From the NCBI RefSeq assembly GCF_025685685.1, contig NZ_JAGSYH010000008.1:124001-188000 (forward strand): a stretch of DNA of 64,000 bases. Direction: 5' to 3'. The notes beneath the pieces are model-generated. The model worked only from the letters and a program-made list of their open reading frames with translations. It was not told the origin of the DNA and searched no databases. Shown here piece after piece: positions 1 through 8,723 of the stretch. Position 1 is the stretch's first letter, and each line of letters starts with the position of its first letter. Position numbers and translations under genes: made by a program. The DNA comes from Acidicapsa dinghuensis. Its GTDB lineage: Bacteria; Acidobacteriota; Terriglobia; Terriglobales; Acidobacteriaceae.

Positions 1-1351
1 GCCAGATAAGATCCTCAGCAGGAACCTCAGGCCCGAGATACCGAGCGCGCGGTCCCATGTCACGATGGGTCAGCTTGAACCAGGCGCGAGCAAAGGCGTC
101 CGCAAGCAGGTCAGGATTTTCAAAGAAACGTCTCGATACTTTTTCGTAAGCTGGATCGAAGCGCAGAGCGAGATCGGTCGTCAGCATCGATGGAGTGCGG
201 CGCTTCGAACCATCATGCGGATCGGGAACCGTATCGACACCAGCATCTCCCTTCGGCTTCCATTGATTGGCTCCAGCAGGGCTCTTCGTCAGTTCCCACT
301 CGTAGCCGAAGAGGTGCTCAAAGAACTGATTGCTCCACTTAGTCGGCGTGGTAGTCCAGATCACTTCCAGTCCGCTCGTGATCGCATCGCCGCCGACACC
401 GGTTTTATAGCTGCTCTTCCAGCCAAGTCCCTGCTGTTCGATCGGCGCCCCTTCTGGCTCAGGGCCAACATGAGTAGCAGCGCCTGCACCGTGCGTTTTG
501 CCAAAGGTGTGGCCGCCCGCGATCAGCGCAACAGTTTCTTCATCATTCATGGCCATGCGAGCAAAGGTTTCGCGGATGTCATGAGCTGCCGCAATAGGAT
601 CAGGGTTGCCATCCGGACCTTCGGGATTCACGTAGATCAGGCCCATCTGCACTGCGGCCAGCGGATTTTCGAGATTACGCTCGCTCGTACCGCCGCCGGT
701 GCGATCTTTCTCGCTACCATGTAACTCCTTCTCGGCAACCAGCGTACCTTCGCCTGATTTCGCGTAACGCTCCTTTCCGCCCAGCCAAGTGGTCTCCGTG
801 CCCCAATACACATCCTGATCGGGTTCCCAAACATCTTCGCGTCCACCACCGAAACCGAATGTCTTGAAGCCCATCGATTCCAGTGCGACGTTACCGGTCA
901 GGATGATCAAATCTGCCCAGGAAATCTTGTTTCCGTACTTCTGCTTGATCGGCCAGATCAGGCGGCGCGCTTTATCCAGGCTGACATTATCAGGCCAGCT
1001 GTTGAGAGGAGCAAAGCGCTGCTGCCCCGATCCCGCTCCGCCGCGGCCATCGCCAGTGCGGTAGGTTCCTGCGCTGTGCCACGCCATGCGAATAAACAGA
1101 GGTCCGTAGTGGCCAAAGTCTGCCGGCCACCAATCCTGCGAAGTGGTCGTCAGCTCAAGAAGATCCTTTTTCACGGCTGCTAGATCAAGGCTATTGAACG
1201 CTTCAGCGTAGTTGAAATCCTTATCCATCGGATCGGACAACTCAGAGTGCTGACGCAGAACATTCACCTTCAACTGATTCGGCCACCAGTCTTGGTTCGA
1301 TGTGCCTTCTCCCGCAGTGTGATGGAACGGGCACTTCGCTTCGCTCGACAT
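1..1351 (-). CDS. katG: Catalase-peroxidase KatG (N-terminal 450 residues, cut by window edge)
   Basis: Bifunctional haem catalase-peroxidase that removes hydrogen peroxide and organic peroxides. Only the N-terminal part of a protein usually about 740 residues long is present; the gene runs off the left edge. Reading the minus strand from ATG at 1351 gives a start MSSEAKCPFHH, then the distal haem-pocket motif RMAWHSAGTYR, placing Arg88, Trp91 and His92. Further on come GLIYVNPEG, which carries the Tyr of the Met-Tyr-Trp adduct, and AGGHTFGKTHGAG with the proximal His. An AGGAGA ribosome-binding site lies just upstream of the ATG. The gene diverges from an OxyR-type regulator, the classical peroxide-responsive arrangement, so peroxide induction is a reasonable inference. 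The visible part is intact. Confidence 0.97.
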   Translation of the reverse strand, partial: MSSEAKCPFHHTAGEGTSNQDWWPNQLKVNVLRQHSELSDPMDKDFNYAEAFNSLDLAAVKKDLLELTTTSQDWWPADFGHYGPLFIRMAWHSAGTYRTGDGRGGAGSGQQRFAPLNSWPDNVSLDKARRLIWPIKQKYGNKISWADLIILTGNVALESMGFKTFGFGGGREDVWEPDQDVYWGTETTWLGGKERYAKSGEGTLVAEKELHGSEKDRTGGGTSERNLENPLAAVQMGLIYVNPEGPDGNPDPIAAAHDIRETFARMAMNDEETVALIAGGHTFGKTHGAGAATHVGPEPEGAPIEQQGLGWKSSYKTGVGGDAITSGLEVIWTTTPTKWSNQFFEHLFGYEWELTKSPAGANQWKPKGDAGVDTVPDPHDGSKRRTPSMLTTDLALRFDPAYEKVSRRFFENPDLLADAFARAWFKLTHRDMGPRARYLGPEVPAEDLIW

Positions 1352-1687
1352 ACTTTCTCTCCTTTTTCTCTTTACAGTTCATGAACCGCATCTAGTGTTT
1401 TATAAACACCCGGTCAATAACGGCTCTAGATCAACATCGGAAGGAATGACAACGCGGGAAATCAACGCGCCATGCCAACATCTCTCTCAAAACACAGGCT
1501 GTACGTTAAGATCGAGTAAATTCTCAAAAAGTTCCTGTGAACTGAACGCTCTCGATTGCAACCCTCAGGTCGGGATCGTGCAGAAGTAACATTAGCCCTT
1601 CGGACCATCATTTGCAAAATCGATTGTTCCTAACGATATGATTGATATTCGCTATGATGAAATGAGCGGCATAAAACAGCCTTTTCT
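1352..1687. promoter_or_regulatory. katG-oxyR divergent intergenic region with palindrome
   Basis: This 336-base gap separates the divergent katG and oxyR starts and must hold both promoters. It contains a perfect inverted repeat with 6-base arms, GTGTTT-TAT-AAACAC at 1395-1409, about 44 bases upstream of the katG start codon. Closer to oxyR, around 1634-1660, the AT-rich stretch has ATAT and CTAT elements loosely resembling the ATAG/CTAT half-sites of OxyR, but spacing and matches are imperfect. I see no convincing coding sequence here. Confidence 0.45.
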
Positions 1688-2575
1688 ATGAACCTCCATG
1701 ACTTGAAATACTTCGCAGCAGTCGCAGAATTCCGTCATTTTGGCCGGGCAGCCGAGGCATGCAATATTAGCCAGCCGACACTCAGCAGCCAGATTCGAAA
1801 ACTTGAGGACGAGCTTGGTGTTTCCCTGCTGGAACGCAGCAACAAACGTGTCGATGTCACGCCCGTAGGACGTCAGATCCTGGATCACGTGCGACGCGCG
1901 CTCTCAGAGGCGAGTCTTATAGAGTCTGTTGCGCAAGCCGCACGGGATCCATTTGTCGGTGGGCTGCGCCTGGGGGTAATCCCTACACTTGCGCCTTACT
2001 TACTGCCCCTGATCCTCGAACCCATGCGAACGTCATATCCAAAGCTCACAATCGAGCTCTGGGAGGATCAGACAAAATTGCTGGTCGACGGCCTGCGTAA
2101 CCATAAGCTCGACGCAGCATTGGTAGCTTCACCTATTGGCACACCGGAATTTGCTGAGACGATCTTGTTTGCAGAACCTCTGATCGCAGTTCTGCCCAGT
2201 AGCCACGCGTTAACGCGCTATAAGACCGTGGATGAATCAGCCCTCGCCGGCGATCTTCTCGTGATGGCTGATGGCCATTGTCTCGCTAATCACTCGCTCT
2301 CAGCGTGCGGAGCCAAGAAAGGCTTGCAGGGAGCGATGCAAGCGGCCACGCTGGAAACCCTCGTCAATCTGGTCGCGGCCGGTTACGGCACCACATTGAT
2401 TCCTGCGCTGGCTTCGCCCGGTGTGGCCAATCGCAACGTAGAGCTTCGCCCGCTCCGCCAAAAGTCCAATCGAATCATCCGCCTTGCTTGCCGCCCAGGA
2501 TTTCCTCGCCCGCAGGCGCTACGCGCCATCGAAAAAGTAATTCGCAAGGCTGTGCCAAAAGAATGGCTGAAATGA
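1688..2575 (+). CDS. oxyR: LysR-family peroxide sensor OxyR
   Basis: LysR-type transcription factor of 295 residues, the family's normal length. Residues 1-60 form the winged helix-turn-helix (FGRAAEACNISQPTLSSQIRKLE region) and residues about 90-295 the effector-binding domain. Two cysteines at 198 and 207 lie in the motif DGHCLANHSLSAC. Their nine-residue spacing and surrounding DGHCL match the redox pair Cys199/Cys208 of E. coli OxyR, which form a disulfide on peroxide exposure. Together with the divergent katG neighbour this makes an OxyR assignment strong. It should activate katG when oxidised, an inference from the family. The gene ends 28 bases before the convergent DUF2164 gene. Confidence 0.93.
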   Translation: MNLHDLKYFAAVAEFRHFGRAAEACNISQPTLSSQIRKLEDELGVSLLERSNKRVDVTPVGRQILDHVRRALSEASLIESVAQAARDPFVGGLRLGVIPTLAPYLLPLILEPMRTSYPKLTIELWEDQTKLLVDGLRNHKLDAALVASPIGTPEFAETILFAEPLIAVLPSSHALTRYKTVDESALAGDLLVMADGHCLANHSLSACGAKKGLQGAMQAATLETLVNLVAAGYGTTLIPALASPGVANRNVELRPLRQKSNRIIRLACRPGFPRPQALRAIEKVIRKAVPKEWLK

Positions 2576-2603
2576 GCGATGGGTTGCTATTCAATGAACC
2601 GAC

Positions 2604-2879
2604 CTAACGGCGTCCTCGCCTCTTGGCCTCCAGCCGCGGCCAGTACTGCAACTCCTCTGCGTAAAGATCCCCGGTCAGATCGGCGACAACCAACTGGAGT
2701 CTTGCCTGAGCATCCTGAATCGCCTGGTTGTAGACAATAGGGCCGATCTCTTCAAGAAAATAGTTCAGCAGTTGCCCAGTCGGTAGATCTCCTATCGGAT
2801 CGAGATTCTCCTCGAAATAGCGCTTCAATGAAGCCACCGCTTCCACTCTTTGCTGCTTCGAAATCTCGACGGCGTCCAT
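2604..2879 (-). CDS. DUF2164 family small protein
   Basis: Protein of 91 residues matching the DUF2164 family, whose hallmark is the segment GQLLNYFLEEIGPIVYNQAIQDAQ followed by a C-terminal tryptophan-containing tail, here ELQYWPRLE. The function of the family is unknown. The frame stays open far upstream, but the ATG at 2879 gives the normal family length and start (MDAVEISKQQRVEAV), with GAGGTTATT-like sequence and an AGGGAGATACCG stretch just upstream on the minus strand as ribosome-binding site. No signal peptide or membrane segment. It converges on oxyR and diverges from smc, so context gives no functional clue. Confidence 0.85.
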   Translation of the reverse strand: MDAVEISKQQRVEAVASLKRYFEENLDPIGDLPTGQLLNYFLEEIGPIVYNQAIQDAQARLQLVVADLTGDLYAEELQYWPRLEAKRRGRR

Positions 2880-3189
2880 CGGTATCTCCCTCGAAGAGAG
2901 GTTATTATGCTGATTCCACCTGTGTCGCAACCCGCCTTGAGATACCCCCGAAATCTGAGGAAAACCGGGCATTAATTCAGGTTTTTCTACCGAATTCTCC
3001 GGAAATGGAGTTTCGCCCCCCTTATCCACAAAAACGTACCCTGCAGCAGTTGACCCATACCTGTGCCGACCGTAGCGTGATAACAAAGGCAAGGTCTGCA
3101 GGTGATTCTGCGGACTGCGTACGCTCCTGCAAACGCGCGTTGATAGCCGGTTGCATCTGGAGAAGAAATCGAGATTCGCCGGAGTAGGA
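2880..3189. other. Intergenic region between DUF2164 gene and smc
   Basis: A 310-base divergent gap that must carry promoters for smc and the DUF2164 gene. It contains a single perfect match to the E. coli DnaA box, TTATCCACA at 3022-3030. One match in 64 kb is close to chance expectation, so I do not call an origin. No other supported feature seen. Confidence 0.4.
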
Positions 3190-6100
3190 ATGCTGAAACT
3201 AAAGAAGATCCACATCCTCGGATTCAAAAGCTTTTGCGATCGTACTGAACTTGCACTGCCAGGAACAGGTATCGCGGTGGTCGTTGGTCCGAATGGATGC
3301 GGCAAATCCAACATTCTTGACGGCGTTACGTGGGTGCTGGGTGAACAGAGCGCTAAAACTTTGCGCGGCTCGCACATGATGGATGTCATCTTCGCCGGCA
3401 CACGCGATCGCAAGGCGCTCGGCATGGCCGAAGTGACGATCACGATGATCGATCCGGATGCCTACGAAGGCCCAATATCCATCACTCCTGAGGTTGAAGT
3501 CGAGCCCGATCTGCCCTTTGACTGGGATGAAGAAGAGCTGCGCAAGCGGCGCGCAGCAGAGGCAGAAGAAGCTGTTTCTCATAACCAGCCAGGACAGGTC
3601 ATAGAAGACGAGGAAGAAGCAGCCGAAAGCAATGAAGCGCAGGCAGCAGAAACAACCGACAGCACGCAAGCTGTTGTCCTTAAAATCAGACGCAGAAAAT
3701 TCCAGCGCACCCCCGCGCAGAAGGGTGAAATCATCATCACCCGTCGGCTCTTCCGCACAGGCGAGAGCGAATATCTGCTAAACGGCAAACTCTGCCGCCT
3801 TCGCGATATTCAAGACATCTTCATGGGCACCGGACTCGGGCCGGAGAGCTACGCCATCATCGGTCAGGAGCGCATCGGCCAGCTTCTCAGCTCAAAACCA
3901 CACGACCGGCGATCCATCATCGAAGAAGCGGCCGGTATCACACGCTTCAAAACAAAGAAGCGGCTCGCGGAGTTGCGCCTCGAATCTGCCAAGCAAAATC
4001 TCGCACGCGTCGACGACATCTTCGAAGAAGTCACGCGCCAGATGAACAGCCTCAAACGCCAGGCAGCAAAAGCCGAGCGCTACGGCGCTCTGCGCGACGA
4101 ACTACGTGGCAAGCTTCGTGTAACGCTCGCCAGCCGCATGGCACGCATGGACGAAGAGCAAGCGCAGCTGGAAGCTGAGATCGCGGAACTCACCAGCAAA
4201 ATCGATGCATCTGCAGCAGAGATTGAACAGTTGGATGCCAACCAGCACGAACTAACCGAACGCGGTTATGAACACGATCGTGCAGCGCAGGCAGCCAGTT
4301 CCCAAGCAAACGCAGCAGCCGTCGAACTGGAGCGCGCAGCAGCCCGCGAACGCAGCAACTCCGAGCGAGTCGCTGAACTGGAAGCCCGCCTCGCTGGTAC
4401 AGCAGCAGAACTGGAACAGGCAAAGGCTCAGATTGCCGCAACAGCCGAAGAACGCGAACAGAATCGTTCGTTCCTTGCAACCGCAGCAGAAGAAGCGCGA
4501 GCATTCCGCCAACAAGTCGAGGCGCGTCAACAAGAGGCACGCGCAGCAGCACAACAGGTAAGCGATGCTGAGCGGCAAGTTGAAGTAAACAGGCGTCAGG
4601 CTATGCATCTTCTTACCCTGGCTGGCACCGCGCGCAATCAGACTGCTCAGGCCGAAGAATCACTGGCAGCACTGGAACGCGAAGCGCAACGGCTTGCCAG
4701 TGAAATGGGACAATCCCGTGTCGAAGCCAGCAATCTAGGCGCGGAACGCGGCCAGGCAAACCTTCGCTTTGAAAGCGCCACCGAATCACTTAAGCAACTC
4801 GAAAGCGAGATTGCCGAGCTCCGCAGCATGCTCGCAATGTGCCGCAATGAGGAGGCTCAGCTTCGCACGCGCGCGAACCAACTGCGCGGTGAGCAGGCTA
4901 CTCTCTCCGGTCGGCGCAATTCACTGGATGCGGTCATTCGCAATCACAGCTATTCGACGGAAACAGTGCGCAAGCTTCTCAAGCCTGATTCACTCGGCCC
5001 CGGCATGACGCCGATCGGCACGCTTGCGGACTTTGTCGATATGGCCGGTGAGTATGAAGCCGTCGCGGACGATTTTCTGCGCGAAGAGCTCAACTACATC
5101 GTGGTCAAGGACTGGCGCGAAGCTGAGCAAGGCATCAGGTTACTGCGCTCGGGCCTCGATGGCAGAGCCACTTTTCTAGTCCATCCAGACGGGCCGATGG
5201 AAGCGCCGCGTGCAAATGAAGAATCAGCTTTGGGAGAAGGTGTCGTTTCACTGCGCAGCTCGATTCGAGTGCTCAACGGATTCGGCAATTCTCTTGATGG
5301 AATGCTCCCCAAGCTTCGCAATGGCTACCTGGCGCCTGACGCCGAAACAGCGCGAAATTTGGCGCTGAGCGAAAAGGATAAGTACTTCATCGCGCCCAGT
5401 GGCGAGTGCTTTCACAATGCGACTGTAAGCGGCGGTAAGCCTGCCGCTGAAGGCCCGCTTGCCGTCAAGCGTGAGCTGCGTGAAACGCAACGCAAGCTCG
5501 AAGCTGTCGAGACCGAACTCTCTCGAACTGAAATCGAGACCGTAACGATTGCAAAAACCATCGAAGAACTGGCTGGCAGGCTCGAAGCACTCAATGAGCA
5601 ACGACGCCAGGCAGAGCGTGACGCAGCCAATCAGGGCGCGGCGTTGCGACAGATGGAATCGGAAGTACAGCGCATTGAACGCCGTCTGCAGGAATGGGTC
5701 CTGCAAGAGGGCCGTAACAAAGAGGCACGCGAGCAAAAGCAGGCTCTGATCGGACAGAAACGCGAAGAATCCCAGCGGCTTGAATCCGAACACAAAGCTG
5801 CCGAAACGAAACTCGATGAACTGCAGCAAGGCTTATCAGAGCTGCGCCAACAGCGTGAAGGACTCCAGCAGGAAGCTGCGCGTGTGACCGCAGAGCTTGC
5901 TGGCCTGGAGGAGCGGCGGCGCGGCGCAGACGCAGCCTTCCAGCGTATTGAGCGTCTCCATGCCGATCTGGAACGGCGCGCGATGGCGATTGAGCAGCAA
6001 CGCGTTGCAGCAGAAGCGGAACGCGGTCAGCGCATCAGCGAAAACGAACAGCTCCAGTCGCGAGAAGCCGAGTTCAAAGCGATACAAGCAGAGGCACAAG

Positions 6101-7032
6101 AGCAAGCCCGTACTGCTTCCGCGCAAGCGGCGCAGCTGCGCGAACAACTCGCAGTTGCAGAGCAGCAGCTAAAGGCATTGCGAGCGGCAACAGACGCATC
6201 CCGTGAAAGACGCAGCACCCTCGCCAGCACTGCCGCCAAGCTCAAGAGCGATCTCGAACACCTTGAAGCAGGTTGTGTCAGTGAACTCGGCGTAGAACCT
6301 GCAGATCTGCGAGCCGATGAGACCATCGCTCATCTTGAGGGCGATGATCTGCTCACTGCGGAAGAAGAAATTCGCGGCATGCGTCAGCGTCTCGAAGCCA
6401 TGGGACCGGTCAACATGATGGCGCTCGATGAATACAAAGAAACAGCCGAAAGGCACGCATTCCTTGAGACCCAGCGCAAGGACCTCATTGAGTCGATTGA
6501 GAATACGCAAAGCACCATCAAGGAAATCGATCAGATATCGCGGGTTAAATTCGACGAAGCATTTGCCAAAATCAACGAGAACTTTGCCCATGTGTTCAGC
6601 AAACTGTTCCATGGCGGCCAAGCATTCCTGCGTATGACCGATGCAGAGAATCAGGCAGAGAGTGGATTGGAAATTGTAGCGTCGCCACCGGGCAAGAAGC
6701 TCCAGAATGTCCTGCTTCTTTCCGGTGGCGAGAAAGCACTTACGGCGCTCAGCCTTCTGGTGGGCATCTTCCAATACCAGCCCGCTCCGTTCTGCGTCCT
6801 CGACGAAGTCGATGCTGCTCTCGACGAAACAAACGTAGGACGCCTGGCAGATTTGCTGGACGGCATGAGCCACGAGACCCAGTTCCTGCTTGTCACCCAC
6901 TCCAAGCGCATGATGCAGGCTGCGGATCTCATCTACGGAGTCACCATGCAGGAGCCCGGCGTCTCCAAAGTTGTCAGCGTACACATCGGCGGTCAACAGC
7001 AGGAGCGCAACCGCGAACGCGCAACTGCCTAG
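3190..7032 (+). CDS. smc: Chromosome segregation protein SMC
   Basis: Structural-maintenance-of-chromosomes ATPase of 1280 residues that loads on DNA with ScpA/ScpB to organise and segregate the chromosome. The N-terminal head has Walker A GPNGCGKS (33-40). Long Gln/Glu/Ala-rich coiled coils flank a hinge at about 605-770. The C-terminal head has signature LLSGGEKALTALSLL (near 1176) and Walker B FCVLDEVDAALDE (near 1200). The start is taken at ATG 3190, preceded by GGAG, which begins MLKLKKIHILGFKSF as in other SMCs; an upstream in-frame start at 3151 would add 13 unlikely residues. The head carries an unusual acidic insertion at about residues 92-178, between the KALGMAEVTIT and EIIITRRLFRTGESEYLLNG motifs. 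Bacterial SMCs are usually near 1150-1190 residues, so the insertion explains most of the extra length. Confidence 0.97.
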   Translation: MLKLKKIHILGFKSFCDRTELALPGTGIAVVVGPNGCGKSNILDGVTWVLGEQSAKTLRGSHMMDVIFAGTRDRKALGMAEVTITMIDPDAYEGPISITPEVEVEPDLPFDWDEEELRKRRAAEAEEAVSHNQPGQVIEDEEEAAESNEAQAAETTDSTQAVVLKIRRRKFQRTPAQKGEIIITRRLFRTGESEYLLNGKLCRLRDIQDIFMGTGLGPESYAIIGQERIGQLLSSKPHDRRSIIEEAAGITRFKTKKRLAELRLESAKQNLARVDDIFEEVTRQMNSLKRQAAKAERYGALRDELRGKLRVTLASRMARMDEEQAQLEAEIAELTSKIDASAAEIEQLDANQHELTERGYEHDRAAQAASSQANAAAVELERAAARERSNSERVAELEARLAGTAAELEQAKAQIAATAEEREQNRSFLATAAEEARAFRQQVEARQQEARAAAQQVSDAERQVEVNRRQAMHLLTLAGTARNQTAQAEESLAALEREAQRLASEMGQSRVEASNLGAERGQANLRFESATESLKQLESEIAELRSMLAMCRNEEAQLRTRANQLRGEQATLSGRRNSLDAVIRNHSYSTETVRKLLKPDSLGPGMTPIGTLADFVDMAGEYEAVADDFLREELNYIVVKDWREAEQGIRLLRSGLDGRATFLVHPDGPMEAPRANEESALGEGVVSLRSSIRVLNGFGNSLDGMLPKLRNGYLAPDAETARNLALSEKDKYFIAPSGECFHNATVSGGKPAAEGPLAVKRELRETQRKLEAVETELSRTEIETVTIAKTIEELAGRLEALNEQRRQAERDAANQGAALRQMESEVQRIERRLQEWVLQEGRNKEAREQKQALIGQKREESQRLESEHKAAETKLDELQQGLSELRQQREGLQQEAARVTAELAGLEERRRGADAAFQRIERLHADLERRAMAIEQQRVAAEAERGQRISENEQLQSREAEFKAIQAEAQEQARTASAQAAQLREQLAVAEQQLKALRAATDASRERRSTLASTAAKLKSDLEHLEAGCVSELGVEPADLRADETIAHLEGDDLLTAEEEIRGMRQRLEAMGPVNMMALDEYKETAERHAFLETQRKDLIESIENTQSTIKEIDQISRVKFDEAFAKINENFAHVFSKLFHGGQAFLRMTDAENQAESGLEIVASPPGKKLQNVLLLSGGEKALTALSLLVGIFQYQPAPFCVLDEVDAALDETNVGRLADLLDGMSHETQFLLVTHSKRMMQAADLIYGVTMQEPGVSKVVSVHIGGQQQERNRERATA

Positions 7033-7431
7033 ATACGCTGAAAACTAGATGTGCTGAAAAACGAATGCGCCCTGCAGCTTTCGCACGTTGCAGGGCTCAT
7101 CTGTTCCTATAGGCAGAGCCAGCAGCCTCGGTAGGAGGTCGGACATACGTGGCTGCTGGCCACTTGCGTTATAACGAAGTCGATGCGGCTTCCCCGACCA
7201 CTTCAACTTCGCGTCGCCCGGCAAACGAGGAGACATCTTGCGCTCCCCATACCGCGTTGACAACATCAGTTTCCCTCCATAGCAAAATCGACGCTGTGAT
7301 AATCATCACACCTGTAGGCATACAAAAAGCTTCGTTTTCGTAAGGCTGTTCAGCGTCTTCAGATGGCTCTGCAGGCCAGCGTTCTCCGCTGATATTCTGA
7401 ATCAGTTGAATATCTCACTTTCGGAAATACT
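7033..7431. other. smc-efpL gap with two strong inverted repeats
   Basis: This 399-base gap holds two perfect inverted repeats. The first, GCCCTGCA at 7069-7076 with TGCAGGGC at 7089-7096, has a 12-base loop and lies 37 bases after the smc stop; on the minus strand it is followed by GCATTCGTTTTTC. The second, GCCAGCAGCC at 7118-7127 with GGCTGCTGGC at 7151-7160, has 10-base arms and a 23-base loop. The rest shows nothing I recognise. A 73-residue minus-strand frame spans both repeats but looks fortuitous. Confidence 0.5.
7069..7096. terminator. Candidate terminator hairpin after smc
   Basis: Perfect 8-base stem GCCCTGCA/TGCAGGGC with a 12-base loop, 37 bases after the smc stop codon. No T-run follows on the plus strand, where the downstream sequence is TCATCTGTTCC. 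A TTTTT run lies in the minus-strand direction, so if intrinsic it would work better for leftward transcription. Confidence 0.4.
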
Positions 7432-8007
7432 ATGGCCGCGTTAATAGACGCCATCGACATTAAGCGCAAGATGGCTTTTGAATTTGAAGGCACCCCATTT
7501 ACCTGCCTGGACGTCGAAGTCTCCACCCCAACTGCCCGTGGCGGCCAGACCCTCGTGCGCGTTAAGATGCGCAACCTGCTGACGCGAGCCGTCTTCGATA
7601 AGACTTTTAAGGCTGGCGAGAAATTCAAAGAGCCTGATCTGGACATGGTCGAAGCATCCTACCTCTACAGCGATGCGGATGGATCGTACTTCCTCGACCA
7701 GAGCAGTTTCGAGACGATTAACCTGCCGAAAGAGATGCTGGGCGACGCACTTCTTTTTCTGCTCGAAGGAGCCATGATCCAGGTAGAAAAATTCAACGGG
7801 AATCCGATTGGGATCGTGCTCCCTCAACAGGTCGAACTGACCGTCAGCTACACCGAGCCGGGCGTCCGAGGTGACACCGCTAGCGGTGCTGTGACCAAGC
7901 CTGCAAAACTCGAAACCGGACTGGAGATTCGAGTGCCCTTTTTTGTCAAAGAAGGCGAAACGGTCAAAGTCTATACAGAAACCCGAGAGTTTGCAGGACG
8001 TGTATAG
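7432..8007 (+). CDS. efpL: Elongation factor P paralogue, EfpL/YeiP type
   Basis: EF-P-family translation factor of 191 residues with the three-domain layout (KOW-like N-domain, then two OB folds). EF-P proteins relieve ribosome stalling at polyproline stretches. The N-domain loop reads TPTARGGQTL (Arg36) instead of the PGKG loop of lysine-modified EF-P or the SGRN loop of Pseudomonas EF-P. The SPTARGAATL loop of E. coli YeiP/EfpL is the best match I recall, so I assign this subgroup. The OB-domain signature YTEPGVRGDTASGAVTKPA and the ending EFAGRV are conserved. EfpL is thought to act without post-translational modification; that is family knowledge. The gene stands alone, preceded by the hairpin-rich gap and followed by a convergent J-domain gene 26 bases away. 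A canonical EF-P would have to lie outside this window. Confidence 0.85.
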   Translation: MAALIDAIDIKRKMAFEFEGTPFTCLDVEVSTPTARGGQTLVRVKMRNLLTRAVFDKTFKAGEKFKEPDLDMVEASYLYSDADGSYFLDQSSFETINLPKEMLGDALLFLLEGAMIQVEKFNGNPIGIVLPQQVELTVSYTEPGVRGDTASGAVTKPAKLETGLEIRVPFFVKEGETVKVYTETREFAGRV

Positions 8008-8033
8008 TTCCGAAGCCTCGTCCTGCTATTTCA

Positions 8034-8723
8034 CTATTGCGGGCGCCCGCGACGATCTGTCTTGCGGCGCTCGGGGCCAGTGTAGAAGATATTGTTCGCT
8101 CCTACGCTATGTGACCGGCCCTTGTGACTCGGAGCATTCACACCTGACCCACTGGTAAGCAGACGATTCAGCACCGGAAAACCCTGCCGCTGCGATTCGA
8201 CGAAATCAACGCCGTCAGCTAAGAGCACGAAATCCGCGTTATCTGCTCGCGAAATATAGCTCTTCTTCTGCAAGTACCACAGAGTAAATTCAAGATAATC
8301 TCGCGGGAATCCCATGCGAGCCTCTATCTCAAAGAGCGACACAGCAGGGGAATCAGGGAACGTTCGGCGGCGTATATAAAGCAACGCCAGAACTCCGAGC
8401 CGGCGATTCAATTCTCCCGAAGTGCTGTCCATGAAATCGACTGATTCGGAATATGGCGTAGTCTCTCCCCCCATGGCTGCTCGTGAAGCGTCGTAAGCGG
8501 CGCGGTTCTCCGGATTGGAAAGCACCTCATACGCTTGCTGCAGCAAATGAAACTTATCCGGATCGCCAGTCTCGGGATTATCTGGATGGAAGCGTACCGC
8601 CAGAAACCGATGCACGCGATGGATAGTTTCCGGTTCTGCATTCGGACTAATTTGCAGGAACTCGTAGTAGTTGGGAAGATTCACGCGAGTCTCACGATTT
8701 GAAGTACCGGCAGCAGATAGCAC
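8034..8723 (-). CDS. J-domain (DnaJ-like) protein
   Basis: Protein of 229 residues with an N-terminal J-domain at about residues 18-80: NYYEFLQISPNA, the diagnostic HPD at 46-48 in RFHPDNPETG, and LLQQAYEVLSNPENRAAYD. J-domains stimulate ATP hydrolysis by DnaK-family chaperones. The rest lacks the Gly/Phe-rich, zinc-finger and substrate-binding domains of true DnaJ. It has instead an unassigned region (about 95-180, resembling a small winged-helix-like segment) and a basic C-terminal tail GPERRKTDRRGR. This makes it a specialised co-chaperone rather than DnaJ itself. The start is GTG at 8723 with AGGA nine bases upstream; GTG at 8684 is an alternative. Partner and client cannot be inferred. 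Confidence 0.85.
   Translation of the reverse strand: MLSAAGTSNRETRVNLPNYYEFLQISPNAEPETIHRVHRFLAVRFHPDNPETGDPDKFHLLQQAYEVLSNPENRAAYDASRAAMGGETTPYSESVDFMDSTSGELNRRLGVLALLYIRRRTFPDSPAVSLFEIEARMGFPRDYLEFTLWYLQKKSYISRADNADFVLLADGVDFVESQRQGFPVLNRLLTSGSGVNAPSHKGRSHSVGANNIFYTGPERRKTDRRGRPQ

Noticed and set aside
3022..3030. Perfect DnaA box TTATCCACA
   Set aside because: Single copy, with no cluster of boxes, no dnaA or dnaN gene and no AT-rich unwinding region; chance expectation in 64 kb is about one half.
2880..3443. N-terminal extension of the DUF2164 frame
   Set aside because: The open frame runs into the smc gene on the other strand and gives no family match; the ATG at 2879 gives the normal family length.
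7045..7266. 73-residue minus-strand frame
   Set aside because: It spans two inverted repeats, has no recognisable pattern and no good ribosome-binding site; likely fortuitous.
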